Shown here: positions 33,854 through 45,569 of the stretch, one piece after another
Layout: each line of letters starts with the position of its first letter
How positions within the stretch are numbered: position 1 is the stretch's first letter
NCBI GenBank assembly: GCA_949316235.1
Contig: OX438743.1
Coordinates: 29,109,242-29,173,241, forward strand
Direction of reading: 5' to 3'
Origin: Oegoconia quadripuncta
Taxonomy: Eukaryota > Arthropoda > Insecta > Lepidoptera > Autostichidae
Length of the DNA: 64,000 nucleotides
Position numbers and translations under genes: made by a program
Notes under the pieces: model-generated
Database searches by the model: none
Seen by the model: the letters and a program-made list of their open reading frames with translations, nothing else
Told to the model about the DNA's origin: nothing

Positions 33854-34272
33854 ATTATTATATCATGTACTTGCTTACGCGGTTGCCTTTAACTTGCACT
33901 AAACCTAAGCGAAACACCATAAAGTCAATGTTCGTTGACGTGAGAGATATTTATCTCTATCGTATTAGTCTTGCCTTACCCCGACATGAACACTAACCCC
34001 AATTCTGTAATATTATTCCAGCCTAGCCAAGATTGCCAAGTCCATAATGTGTCGCGAAATTATATCGTGTGTGTATGTATAACGAATACACACACTGACA
34101 CAATAAGGGTTAACGTGAACTTATGAGCGTGGCTGGGTAAGGGATTGTAGATTTTTTGGAAGTTCGCTATCAATGATGCTTCTTATAACTAGTATGTGCT
34201 GTTATACTCGCAATCTATTAGCCGTATTTTACATCATCCACAGGTAGAGATGGATTGTTCTATGTAACGAGC

Positions 34273-34557
34273 GACAATAAATAATAATAATAAATAAATA
34301 AATATCCTTAGACATACACACAGCGCCATCTAGTTCCACAGTAAGCAACTATAGGCTTGTGTTGTGGATACCAGATGGTTGATATACTACATAAATAATT
34401 TTTTTTTGTAAATAAAATTATAAATGGAAACATCCATAACTCGGGTACACATTTCCATATTCATCACACAAACAAATGCCCCTAGCGGGATTCGAACCCG
34501 CAACCTTTTGGTATAGTGGTCAGAGTTGCTAACCACTACACCAAACAGGTCGTCAAA
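34273..34557 (-). repeat. tRNA-derived SINE, family A, copy 4
   Basis: Same order as copy 3, with an intact tRNA-like head ending at 'caggtcgtcaaa'. The (AAT)n-rich tail lies at the low-coordinate end. Confidence 0.85.
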
Positions 34558-34581
34558 TAATATAACTAATCATTTTTAAAT

Positions 34582-34645
34582 CATCATCACCAGTCTCTCT
34601 CCATCCATTGTTGGACATAGGCCTTCTCCAATACATATCACTAAA
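34582..34645. repeat. Fragment of a common lepidopteran repeat
   Basis: 'catcatcaccag' then 'ccattgttggacataggcct' matches the recurring 'ccactgctggacataggcct' repeat type. A second fragment lies at 62528-62600. Confidence 0.55.
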
Positions 34646-35216
34646 CGTGATCCTTTATGTTTTTTATCCAGATAATGCTGACAACCTTCTAGAGGTTGTC
34701 GATACCCATGATGGTGACTAGCTCATCGCCCGCGTGTCCTTCTTCCTTCAAATATTGTGTCATCCTGATACTCCGCAATGACGTGACAGAAAAACAAACA
34801 AACATACTTTCGCATTTATAATAGTAGTAAGTTATAAATATCAATGTTAATATAGAAGCTTCGACGCCGACTTCTTTATAGTATATACAAAATACAGACC
34901 TCAATGAAAAGAGACGAGGGAAGGTTTCCTGTTCAAACTTTCCTTACTAATAAAAACTAAAAAAAAAACCTTTCAGTTAAAAGCCAAACAATAAATAAAC
35001 CTTGCAGAATTTTTATTATCATAACTTCAGACTAATTGCATTCCAAGCCAAGGCTTCTCTCGTCGGAAATATGAACTAAGAAATGTCTGACTTCAGTGAG
35101 TTGTGAGTGCGTGCCTTGTTTCATATAACATAACTGCTAGCAAATATTCTTTCAGTTACATAGTTTTCTTGAATATAACCCTACAATTTAGTTGGTCTTC
35201 AAACCTTCAATCTTTA

Positions 35217-35468
35217 TAATAAATAATAATAAATATCCTTAGACATACACACAGCGCCATCGAGTCCCACAGTAAGCAACTATATGCTTGTGTTGTGGAT
35301 ACCAGATGGTTGATATACTACATAAATACATTTTTTTTTGTAAATAAATACTTATTATAAATGAAAACATCCATAACTCGGGTACACATGTCCATATTCA
35401 TCACACAAACATATGCCCCTAGCGGCATTCGAACCCGCAACCTTTTGGTATAGTGGTCAGGTCGTCAC
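35217..35468 (-). repeat. tRNA-derived SINE, family A, copy 5, with head deletion
   Basis: Very close to copy 4, but the 25 or so bases between two CAG strings in the tRNA-like head are missing: '...tagtggtcag' joins directly to 'gtcgtca'. Confidence 0.85.
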
Positions 35469-35469
35469 C

Positions 35470-37010
35470 AATCTTTGTTTGATTGTTTAGGAGTTAGCTA
35501 TTAGGTCAATTTTGTAGGTCAAATTATCTGAACTTGATAAGACAAGGGTTCGGGAAATAGCTAAATGAAAGACTAAATTGGGTGACCTGTCCTCGACAGT
35601 TGAGCCTTTGATGATTCAAGTAAATTGCATTGAAAGTTTCGTATGTCTGCTTGGATTCGAGAGATCGTAGTATGTTTGATTAATTTCTGATACGGTAGAT
35701 ATGAGATCAAATACGATATCCATAATAAACCGAGTAAGTAGTCATACTTATGGTTACCTATCACGAATCCGATTTTTTTTTCGAATTACACTTGTTCCAA
35801 AACGGTAATAAGAAATTTCAATTGCCAGAGTGATTGTTTTAAATAACTTTTTTTCTCATAAACTTATTTTATATATGTTTTACAAACTAGAAAAACGGTT
35901 AACTGATTATCAAAACTACTTTTTGATGTTTGACAGATGTTTTACTTACCATAATTTAAAATTACTATGGTTATTTGTTTCCCCAGTCACACATATATAG
36001 TAATCACTTCATGTAGTAGTATTACAAAACATAGTTAAGTACCAACAGCAATAAAAGCCAAATAAACCAAGTGTGAACTTGAAAAAAAATTTTTTTTTTA
36101 AAACAAGCTTTTGTTAGGTTAGGTTGTATTAAAGAACTAAAAGGTAAAAAATAATTTAATTCCGATTGCAAATAAGCCGTTGCACTACTTAACTTATAAA
36201 ATGAAATCACTTTATTTGCATTGATTTTTGGTGGCGTCGTCGGTGGTAAATATATTACAAAATTCCCGCAAAAACCTTCCTATACGAGACGTGCAAATAT
36301 TGAAGGTTTAAATTACAAATTTTACAATTTTACGTAGCTAAGCACAGTTAATTCTAAATTATCCCCGTCATAATTAATAATATTAAATACTTATGAGTTC
36401 GTCAAAAAACAGCATTTATTATTGAAATCTCATGTATACAATAGAAAAACTATTATTATTACCATTAAAGTAAAATCCCTGCATTTATAAATTTATATTA
36501 GTGATTCCTATTTAGTATGTATGAAAAATTCATTCATTGAATAGAAACATTTGTCTAATAAAAATTATTAATAATACTAAGTACAAATACTTAAGTTTTT
36601 GACAGATTCTGGTAAGTAATAAAGTTATAATAATAATAATACTAATGAAAACGACATAAATAGATAACTATTACGATAACTACGTCGGAATAGTACGTCC
36701 CATGAATTGAACAGGAAATGTTTAAATTCACTGTTTCCTACAGTATGCTCTAAATATAATCAAAATGTTTTAAATAAGAAGGAACCTAAATGAAAAAGAG
36801 GATCTAAATTCATCCCAAAATAATGTTACAATAAATCTCGAGTAATGAAGAAAGGAATAAGACGACAGTCATTGGAATTTGAACATTGTTTGACCTTTAA
36901 GATTTAATTTCGTTTTGAGTTTCCATCACAGAGGCCGTTTTATAATAATTTGGTTAGATTGAACACTTAAACATAATTTATCTTGTATTTTGTGTTGTTT
37001 ATATTACAGT
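35470..37010. other. No gene recognised
   Basis: Very AT-rich sequence with no supported frame. A two-unit TTAGG string near 36115 is too short to be telomeric. Confidence 0.4.
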
Positions 37011-37011
37011 A

Positions 37012-37228
37012 CAAGCTTTCCGCTCGCGGTTTCGCCTGCGTGGAATAAATTTATCGCAGAAATTTGTTTATCCCGCGGGAACTAATCACTATATTGGGAT
37101 AAAAAGTATGCTATGTCTTAGTCCTATCCTATATTCTACTTATATACCAAATTTTATCCAAATCCGTTGATCCGTTTCGCCGTGATTGAACAACAAACAA
37201 ACATTCAAACTTTCGCATTCATAATATA
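37012..37228 (+). repeat. RTE-like 3'-end repeat, family D, copy 2
   Basis: 'caagctttccgctcgcggtt' start, 'ccgtttcgccgtgattgaac' and 'ctttcgcattcataatatat' end, in the same order as the copy at 17782. Confidence 0.8.
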
Positions 37229-38945
37229 TTAGTTAGATAAGATTTTCAATCTATTCTATTTTTATAAATCCTTCGAGTAAACCTCTGTCTAAATTCTTTG
37301 TTGTTTCTGAAAGTTGTTAATATATTCTATTGTATCTTTATATTGGTAAACCAGAGTCAGTAATCTGTAGTATTATAGTTGCCTTTCCTCATTAGGATAG
37401 CCAACCCCTGCAGTGGAATATTTATGGACTACGACTGTTCTCCTTTTTCGAGTAGAACACACCTCACTAAAATATTTTCGAACAACAAAACCTCATTCAT
37501 TATACTCCCCTTAGCATAAACAACAAAAAAACGTGTCGGAATTTTTTCCTCGACATTGTGGGGCACCCGGCACGGGGTTGCCAGTTTCCACATGTTCAGG
37601 TTCCGTTATGCTCTACTGCTCGAATATATTGTGTTTTGTTTTGCACTTTTTCCCCTTTTCCTGTTTTTAGTGCATTTTTCCTGCACTGTTTATTTCAGTT
37701 TCCAGTTTGTGTCGCTTTGAAGGATTTTGTAAAATAAATGAATGTGTAGGCCTTGTGCAATGTCATTTATATGGAAATGGAGGCTTTTAACTTTTTTAAC
37801 CACCTACGGGGCTAGTATGGCCACGACGATAAATAATTTATTTACAGGTTTTGTCTAGAAAGAAGTTTTCTCTTCGGTCATGAGCACGACTTGTCATCTC
37901 TCATTTAACATTTCTAAAGGTTTCTTGTGTACAGTCGTAGCATAAATACAGCTCGGTAGAATGTCTCTATTTCATTCATTTCTCTCCGAGTATTGTCTTC
38001 ATGAAATCACGTTGATTTCTAAAGAGCTTCATCGAAATTTAAGAGCGGAAATATTATCATTGAATTTAATTTTATTCGGAGAATCGAAAATTAACTTAGT
38101 TATTACTTAATTATCAAGCTTTCGAATGGCGCGAGAAATTTTGTTATTGTCTTTTTATGAAAAAAAAACATTAAATAATGTTAAAAAGAAGGAAGTAGTG
38201 AACCCTTTCGAACGGTGCAAAAGGGATATCAGCGCATCGGTGGAAATAAATTCTTCTTCTATCTTCTTCCAGCGAGTTTATACCTAAATAAATTAACAAT
38301 ATCTAACTTTTCAAGAATGTGATTAAAAATCTGATAATTGACATCTTTTTAGTCATCCACAATTTACTGTGAAGCATGCCACTTACATGCTACTGAACTC
38401 TAAGTTGAAGCGTGTCCGACTGTCCGACCATACCTATTATCAAGCTAGACAAGAGTTCAGAGATCAACTACAATATCTAATATAAAAGATGTGTATATTT
38501 CATAGAAATGTTTTCGAGCCCGAGGTCACAAGACAAGTTCTTTCAAATTTCACTTCGATTACAGACAACGGTGTTATAGAGATATTATATTCCGGATGCT
38601 TGAGATAAGATATCCATTGCTTGAACAAAAAATAAAAGTCAGAATAGGAAGTAAGAAAAGTACGGTAACACATTATAGCAGCTCCAAGTATCCTTCTTTA
38701 TAATTTATGGCTTTTTCGTCTAGACTCCTGCAATAAAACTGTATTGTCTGCTGAAAACCTGAGCACTTATTCAAATATCGGAACTATTTGAAGTGTTTGT
38801 TTAAAAAGTGGTAGTTATTGTGACCTATAAAGGTTGCATTAACTAATTGCTGTTTGCGTTAGCTATCGTCACGACCAAAGGTGTCATAGACTTATTCTTA
38901 CGTCTAAATTCAGCATCACTAAGGCGACAGGAATTATTCTAATCC
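37229..38945. other. No gene recognised
   Basis: About 1.7 kb without a supported gene, RNA or clear repeat family. Confidence 0.35.
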
Positions 38946-39031
38946 GCTTGTGGTTTAATAATCATTAATGGTTTAATAATCATTAATGGTTTAATAATCA
39001 TTAATGGTTTAATAATCATTAAACCACAAGC
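38946..39031. repeat. 18-bp tandem repeat (x4) bounded by 14-bp inverted repeats
   Basis: GGTTTAATAATCATTAAT is repeated four times, the last copy running into the flank. The array is preceded by GCTTGTGGTTTAAT and ends in ATTAAACCACAAGC, which are perfect reverse complements. Confidence 0.9.
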
Positions 39032-39064
39032 AATTTATTAAAAAAATCTTTTAACAACTATTCT

Positions 39065-39215
39065 CTTCAAATCAAATCAAAAAAGTTTTATTTTATAAGT
39101 TATAGAAATAACATCTGAAAATGTCATCTTACTGCTCATTCACAAGGCCTACTCCCAAGAGAAGAATTCAAGGAACTCGGGTTTGCTTTTTTTAAATAAG
39201 TAATTATAATTCATG
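39065..39215 (-). repeat. LINE 3'-tail repeat, family E, copy 2
   Basis: 'aaatcaaatcaaaaaagttt' then 'ataagttatagaaataacat', 'gctcattcacaaggc' and 'aagagaagaattcaaggaac', in the same order as 15663. Confidence 0.7.
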
Positions 39216-40099
39216 ATTCTACAAAGAAAGAATAATATAATGAATCTCGTCAAACGGTTCATGTCAAAGCATTCTTATCATCGTAATCAGAAATTTTATT
39301 TCCTTTTAATTTATAAAAAGGCAAATTTTTAAATGTCTCTTTCGGTAGCCTTTATTCAATAGCAACTCAATTCAATTAGCTCACTGCACATGAAACTAAC
39401 GGTTTGCTCCCTAAATGCGAGTGTGGGGAACCTTCGTTGCCCCTTCGGACCTCCACAACCTCTTTTAGACTCTTCATTTTCATAACTTTATCTAGAGATC
39501 TTATAACCTTAACGGGCTTCTTAGAGTTCCCAGGCTTAGCTACTCTGGTCACTTACTTGTGGGCACGGGAGACATGCTGCATTTTTGGAATTTGACTTAC
39601 CTGAGCCGGCAATCGAATTCATAATAATGCTGAAAAAATTGTTATTGTATATTCACAATAATCGTAAATAACGAGACCTACTACTGGATGTTTTACGGTG
39701 GTCGTGCAACTGCATGAACATGGCTGGTGGTCCAAGTTATATAGCTTATACTTTTTTGCCTATATTCTTGTCCGAAATAAATACCAATATCCGCCACATA
39801 TAAAATTGATAACATAAATAAGAATTTATTAATAATGCATGCATTTTGGCAATGACAATACATATCAATTACCCCTAACTACGTCCATGGAGTATTAAAA
39901 CGAATAGATAGGCCATTACCTGTCAACATCAGTCGCCGCAAACGAGTGCATTACGCGCCGGTGACAGTGAGGCAATAGCCCTGCTATCACTCGGCCCTGT
40001 CAGCATAAATCAATGACAACTGGACGGCGCGACGCGGCTGGTTTAATTTGCAGCAACGTCAGTTTTGGGTTTGCTATTAATTTACGGTGAAGAAACCGC

Positions 40100-40132
40100 A
40101 GGATTGTGTTTGGATTAACCAAACACAATCCT
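40100..40132. repeat. Perfect 14-bp hairpin
   Basis: AGGATTGTGTTTGG at 40100-40113 pairs with CCAAACACAATCCT at 40119-40132 across a five-base loop. Confidence 0.9.
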
Positions 40133-40136
40133 TACA

Positions 40137-40204
40137 ACAAATTACCTATATAGCACCTGGAAAGATAATTATATCTTTCCAGGTGCTATATAGGTAAATT
40201 TGTT
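40137..40204. repeat. Hairpin with arms of about 30 bp
   Basis: The arms contain CTATATAGCACCTGGAAAGA and its reverse complement TCTTTCCAGGTGCTATATAG, extended outward to AACAAATT-type ends with one extra A. The central loop is a few AT bases. It lies five bases from the hairpin at 40100-40132. Confidence 0.9.
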
Positions 40205-40299
40205 AGCCTAAAGTTGAATAGCGTTTGTATGTTATAGGAACGACAAGAATTATTTTCTGTTGCTAGACTAATCTGACAATCAATATATATATATTTTTT

Positions 40300-40797
40300 T
40301 TAAATTATGATTGACTGGATTCGCGTTTGACCACAATCTCACCTGATGGAAAGTGACGATGTGGTCGAAGATGAAGCACGCGATCCCAGTATATGCCTAT
40401 TCACTCTGCACTTGAAGATCCCAAGGTTGTAGGATTCAGGAAAGACTGACGCCGGAAGGGACTTCCATGCCCTGACTGTTCGGATGATGAATGAAGAATC
40501 GAACTTCTTAGCGCGTATGTTCCATGCCTTGACTGTTCGGATGATGAATGAAGAATCGAACTTCTTAGCGCGTATGTTCGGTGAATTAACTATATACGGG
40601 TGGAATCCCTCCCCACGCCTAGTGGTCCGAAGATGGAAGGGTGACGGTGGAATAAGGTTATGTAATTCCAACGCACATTCCCCGAAATGCATCCTGTAAA
40701 AAACTGAGAGACAGGCGACTTTGCGACGGTGTTCAAGGTTCTGCAATTTAGCAGTCATCGAACTATCACCTATGAGTCTCATGGCACATCTTATCAT
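40300..40797 (-). pseudogene. LINE ORF2 C-terminus (jockey/CR1-like) with 3' tail
   Basis: The - strand frame (stop at about 40339-40341) reads HRRKVACLSVFYRMHFGECA, then LHNLIPPSPFHLRTTRR and a C-terminal AWKSLPASVFPESYNLGIFK. This is the conserved C-terminal region of jockey/CR1-type reverse transcriptases. It contains an in-frame 57-60 base tandem duplication (NIRAKKFDSSFIIRTVKAW followed by nearly the same 19 residues). The short 3' UTR reads 'catcaggtgagattgtggtc' then 'aaacgcgaatccagtc'. Other fragments are at 19945, 27920, 52530 (tail only) and 61855. The 5' part is missing. Confidence 0.75.
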
Positions 40798-40990
40798 CTT
40801 ATCTTATCTAAATCTGCTGCCAAACAGCAATCTTTAATAGCATTGTTGTGTTCCGGTTGCCAGAGATAAGATAGCCAGTCCCCCAAATAAGATGGGGTTT
40901 CCGGGTCAGTACGCTACCACCTTCGGCCTCATCTTCACTTAACATCAGGTGTGATTGAGGTCAAGTGCTAACCCAATGTGGATAAAAAAA
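40792..40990 (+). repeat. SINE family B, 5'-truncated copy
   Basis: From 'catcttatcttatctaaatc' through 'aatagcattgttgtgttccg', 'gtttccgggtcagtacgct' and 'catcaggtgtgattgaggtc' to an A run. It abuts the LINE fragment on its left in the opposite orientation. Confidence 0.75.
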
Positions 40991-42842
40991 AACGTCGTTC
41001 CACGGAATCGAGTGCAGCTAGTTGGTACTTGGCTGAACCATCCCAGAGGTGGCATATTGCTTTTTCTATGATTTGTCAGAAGATACCTCAGAACAGTAAT
41101 CACCATGTTAGATCTAGATTAGTTAAATTTGGCAAGTTATTTATTTCCGATTCATTAAAAAGATTCCTACTAAATATTTTTTACGTAAAGGTTTCTATGA
41201 ATACTCCATGGTTTCTAGTGACTTTTAATGGAAAATAATTGCTTTTGCTTTCGAGAGATTTATAAAGATAATTGGCTATCATTTATTCTAGCAGAGTGTA
41301 TTGTTTATGTAATGGGTCCTACATTTTACAAAATACTGTGTTGAAAATACTCTTCCATTTAATAACGTAAAGTATCTCTGAATGATTGATTACATTACGA
41401 ATTGAATTTAGTTAATATAACTTGTATGTAATTTGCAAATGGAATATTGGCAAACATTCCTAGTCACGAACTAAGGCGAACTCCAGCCGTCTCTATCGAA
41501 GAAGTTTCCGAATCCAATTCTACGCTCGATTCGAAGTTTGAAATCTTCAGCTCCGAGAAGGCACGTTTTAACTAATAAAACTGGACGTCTGTTGTTCGAT
41601 TTATCTGCACTTGAATTAGTTTATTATCATCTAGTAAAAGTAAAACAATCGACAATCAGTTGGAAGTGTCTTGTGATTTCAAGTAGTTGAGTAAATTAAC
41701 CTATACAGGTTGAATTTGAATTAGTGTAATTGTCATAAATTGGTGACCCCAATTCGGGATTACGAACAACTTTCCATGTGGCTATGGCTCCTACCATTTA
41801 ATTACACGAATTAAATTTCATCTTGTATATACATTACTTACGTTTTCATTTTAAAATTATATAAAGAAGTTAAGATCGCCATGCAACCTAACCTAACACT
41901 TAAAAGTAAAGAGGTATGTAGAGATAGTACGTAGGACCAAGTTTTAAAATTTGTCCTTAAGGCAGGTTATAAATAAAGCATATATTGAACTTAGAAAATC
42001 TAAAGGTACCCTATAACCATAACTTATATCACTTGGCTAAAACTAACGAAACGAAATCACTAAAGAAAAATTGCTACAGAAATCTATATCAAAGTGAAAA
42101 TTGCAGCATGTTGAGCTCAGAAAATGCGGGCTACAGCAAAATACCACATTTCCACTTGGCTGTAACTGAGAGGCGTTAAGGTGCCGAGTCGCGCCACTAA
42201 ATGAGAAATTCCTTAAGTACGTGCCACACTGGGGCGGGATAGGATTAGGGATGTGCTTGCTTCTGCTTGATATCGATCACACGATGGCTTGTTTGTATTT
42301 TGTGGTTAAAAGTTTTGTTTTCAATATTAGATAGAACTCAAACTTACTTTTGAAAATTCGCGTAGTCAAAGTAGTTAACCTACATAGGTTAAGTCACTCA
42401 CAGTAAGTACAACAAATGGTTATGTTAGGGATGGTATCCACTTTTCTTTTAGATGTTTTGTTCGTCTAAAAGAAAATGAAATCGGAAATAATTCGGTTGT
42501 CTCAAATGAATTTGATGTTTACTGAGCATCTCTATAAATAACACCTCCATGATTGAAATTCACTGCCAACACTCTCAATAGAGTTAAAAAATCCATTGCA
42601 ATGTAAGGCCATAATATCATAGTTGACAAAATTACAGGTTTTATTTTGTTATTTGAATCGCGAAATCTAATAAAAACCTTACACAGTGCGGACACACTCG
42701 TATTAAAATGCCAGCAGTGGTCACCCATCCATGGAGTGACCGCACCAGATATTGCTAAACTTCGCTTTTCGGAAACGAATAGCGACTGCGCCAGGAGAAG
42801 TTGTACATACTGAGAATTAATCTGACTTTTTCGACCCAATAT
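40991..42842. other. No gene recognised; small hairpin at 42442-42470
   Basis: No supported gene. TTTTCTTTTAGATG near 42442 and CGTCTAAAAGAAAA near 42463 form an imperfect hairpin with one mismatch. A 106-codon - strand frame (42519-42839) has no recognised domain. Confidence 0.35.
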
Positions 42843-42981
42843 GTGTCGATTCGGATGTACACCAACTAAACTAAACTAAAACCAGTTTTAAAGTATTACT
42901 GTCGCTTTCGGAACAGATGCGACGGCACCACTCCAAAACTCGTTTTAGTTTAGTTTAGTTGGTGTACATCCGAATCGACAC
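42843..42981. mobile_element. Foldback element with perfect 40-bp inverted repeats
   Basis: Bases 42843-42882 are the exact reverse complement of 42942-42981. The arms start GTGTCGATTCGGATGTACAC and contain repeated AACTA units. The 59-base centre is unrelated GC-richer sequence. At 139 bases it is MITE-sized. No unambiguous target-site duplication could be read, although CAATAT and CAATGT flank the two ends. Confidence 0.75.
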
Positions 42982-43516
42982 CAATGTATCGATAAGAGAC
43001 TTTCCTTGCCCATCCCTAAACGAAGCCATACACAGTGCCTATCTGGAGCGAGTATTAATTCGAGGTGCACGTAACTGGAGGTTTATTAAAGAGCTTCTCA
43101 AATTTTTCACGGAGTTTTCCCGTCTACAAGCGGAGTTAATTTTTAAGCATCCTGTATAGGAGTTTCTGAAATTCTACACATATTTTCTATTGCGTTGCTG
43201 TTTTGGTTTACTTCACTTGTTGGTTAACTTTAAGGGCACATTTTGCTTGGCAATTATAAACTGAGAAGGCCAATAAAAACGTTTCGTGTCTCGCTTTCTA
43301 ACATTTTGAGGGATTTGTAAAATATTCACGTGCTAGTTTTAGGATAGATACGGAAGTTTTTATTATCTGTACGTTATGCCAATATTTTTTATGGATATGC
43401 AACACGTGATTCATAAAATCAGGTTTGTAGATACCTATATCAGAAATTGTAAAAATCGGGTTTGCTAAATAAAATTTAGTAAGCGTCGTAATTGTATTAC
43501 AGTAATCTGTTTCTCT

Positions 43517-43628
43517 ACTCACTTTATATATTGGGTCTTTACCTATGAATTGGAGTTTTTTTTCTTTGTTAATCATATGTACCAACTCCGGCGATTTTCA
43601 AAGCTATATCCAAATTTGTTTTTTATTT
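43517..43628 (-). repeat. Dispersed repeat G, copy 2, overlapping a 95-codon frame
   Basis: Reverse complement of the copy at 33741-33853. A - strand frame (43585-43298) starts inside the repeat (VHMINKEKKLQFIGKDP) and runs on for 95 codons in AT-rich sequence. In copy 1 the same frame is interrupted. Confidence 0.7.
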
Positions 43629-44035
43629 GGAAAATGGAGTATTATTTCAAGGTTTAACATTAAATATTTTTTAACTTCTGGGCTAAATCACATAATAAAA
43701 AAAAATTGAACAGAGCTCGCTTCATGTGCTTCCTATAATCATTTCTTAGATTCGCTGAAACTTTTATAAAGCGGTTACTTTTAAAAATTAACGCTGCCTA
43801 TACTTAACTTAATGTTATCCGATAATACACAAAAATGTTTGTATGGAGAAAACAGTCTTAATGAAATTCTTCATACAAAACGCCAATTTCATAGGTAAGG
43901 ATATAGGTAATTATAAATTTTAGTAGCTGATTAATATTGTCTTTGAGTAAGTGTCACGGAAAATAATATTAAAATCAATTTTCAAGATAAAGAATAGAAT
44001 AAAGAAAAGAAATATAATATAATTGTAACCCAAAC

Positions 44036-44195
44036 TTATTTAAAAGAGCAACCCTTGAGTTTCTTGCATGTTCTTCTCTGGGGAATCAGCTTTGTGAATG
44101 AGCAAGAATGTCAAAAGTTTAATAATAAGATAAAAAATGTGACGTTTTCAAGTGATAATTTAACTACTAAATAAATATTTTTTGATTTTGATTTT
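44036..44195 (+). repeat. LINE 3'-tail repeat, family E, copy 3
   Basis: Opposite orientation to 15663, 39065 and 53783: 'aaaagagcaacccttgagtt', 'cttgcatgttcttctctggg', 'gaatgagcaagaatg', ending in the tail 'ttgattttgatttt'. The tail sets the element direction. Confidence 0.7.
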
Positions 44196-44201
44196 ACAGT
44201 A

Positions 44202-44345
44202 CAATACAAATACTCTTTATAGCGCAAAATAATTTACAAAAATTTTAGATGATAACAATAGAACGCAATTAGGCGGTCTTATCACTAAAAGACAACCCAC
44301 AGCTATGGGACATTTGTAGGTAGAAAAACAGGTAGGGTGCACGAT
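44202..44345 (-). repeat. Antisense LINE tail-like segment
   Basis: 'acaatacaaatactctttat' at the edge and 'aggcggtcttatcactaaaa' further in are phrases of a widespread lepidopteran LINE 3' end. Only one copy is present here, so this is weak. Confidence 0.4.
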
Positions 44346-45550
44346 ACTACCAACTAAAGAAATAATTATAGATAAGTATGCATAAATATAATAATAATAT
44401 CATATTAATAGACTTACTTAATAATATAAATATATATAAATAAATAAATATATATATAAATACTTAATATATAGTATAAAACACAATCGCTAAGCACTTA
44501 TAGATAGTCAACTAATGTTCACGAGGCGGGAGTTAACGAAAAGAAAAAAGTCAGAGACCTAAGTAGTGGTTTTTGACTTGAAATTTTAAAATATTTAAAG
44601 ATTGAGCTTTTCTAATAGATTCCGGCAAAGAGTTCCACAGACGAAACCTCTCAAGTTCCACAGAAAAATCTGTGGTGTATATAAAACTCCGATAATAAAC
44701 CATAAATTATATTGCATCGTTAACTCGACTAACATATAATTTCCGAAGCGTTATGGCTTGAATATCACACATCTGTATATTTTATAGCCGAGGGCCAATA
44801 ACGTGACATTAGTGATGGTTCGACATTTGATAACCTCTCATGCGTTTCTATTGTAAATTTCCAATATTTTTGGGGACACGTTTAATGGATAGGTACACTT
44901 TTAGATCCCTATAATCTTAAAGGACGTGATTCTTTGCACATGGATAGAGAACCTGTCAGTGGTAACTCTAATTTAGTATTGTATGTTTTATTTTATTTTA
45001 TTGATAATACAGAATCAACAGCATCATTATAAAAAATATTACACAAAATTTATAAGCCAAAGTCATGCAAATTACAGATTCTCATTTTTAATTATAATTC
45101 TTTTAAAAAAATAATTACGTGGAAAGTCACTATTAAATAATAATCATTATGCAATCTAGAGGTAAAAGTAAATAGTGAGACAAACTAAGTAATAATAAAT
45201 AATTTAGTCAATAAGTAATATTACAAATAAAAAATTGGTCAAATAATCGTCGTATGTATGAATTTCGCAACGTCGTGTTTTGTGTGTGTGAGTGTATGTG
45301 TGTGTGTGGTTTGGGAATGGATCGTTTTGGTTGGATGGATGGTTTTAGAACTAAATACCTATACGAAACCTAAAGCAAGCTACAGATTTGTTACTAAAGA
45401 TTTTTATTCTATTGTGACGCTTTTAGGTACGTCGCAAAATAGAATTATGAGGAAAAAGAAACTATGAGAAATTTTAACGATTGATTTTAATTTAGGTTAA
45501 GTAGGGTTAATTAAGTCCGGAATTTGGTAGAAAATAGACCCGAGCTTGGG
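44346..45550. other. No gene recognised
   Basis: AT-rich, with a TA/AT-rich stretch at 44380-44480 and a (TG)n run at 45283-45310. No gene is supported. Confidence 0.4.
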
Positions 45551-45569
45551 TCGTGAGTTTAAGTTGGAT

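Noticed and set aside
36110..36125. TTAGG repeats suggestive of insect telomere
   Set aside because: Only two units are present, in unrelated AT-rich sequence.
38946..39031. Regular repeats that could be mistaken for a CRISPR array
   Set aside because: Units are contiguous without spacers, and the genome is eukaryotic.
42519..42839. 106-codon - strand frame as a gene
   Set aside because: No recognisable domain, no splice context, and it ends beside a foldback element. Treated as chance.
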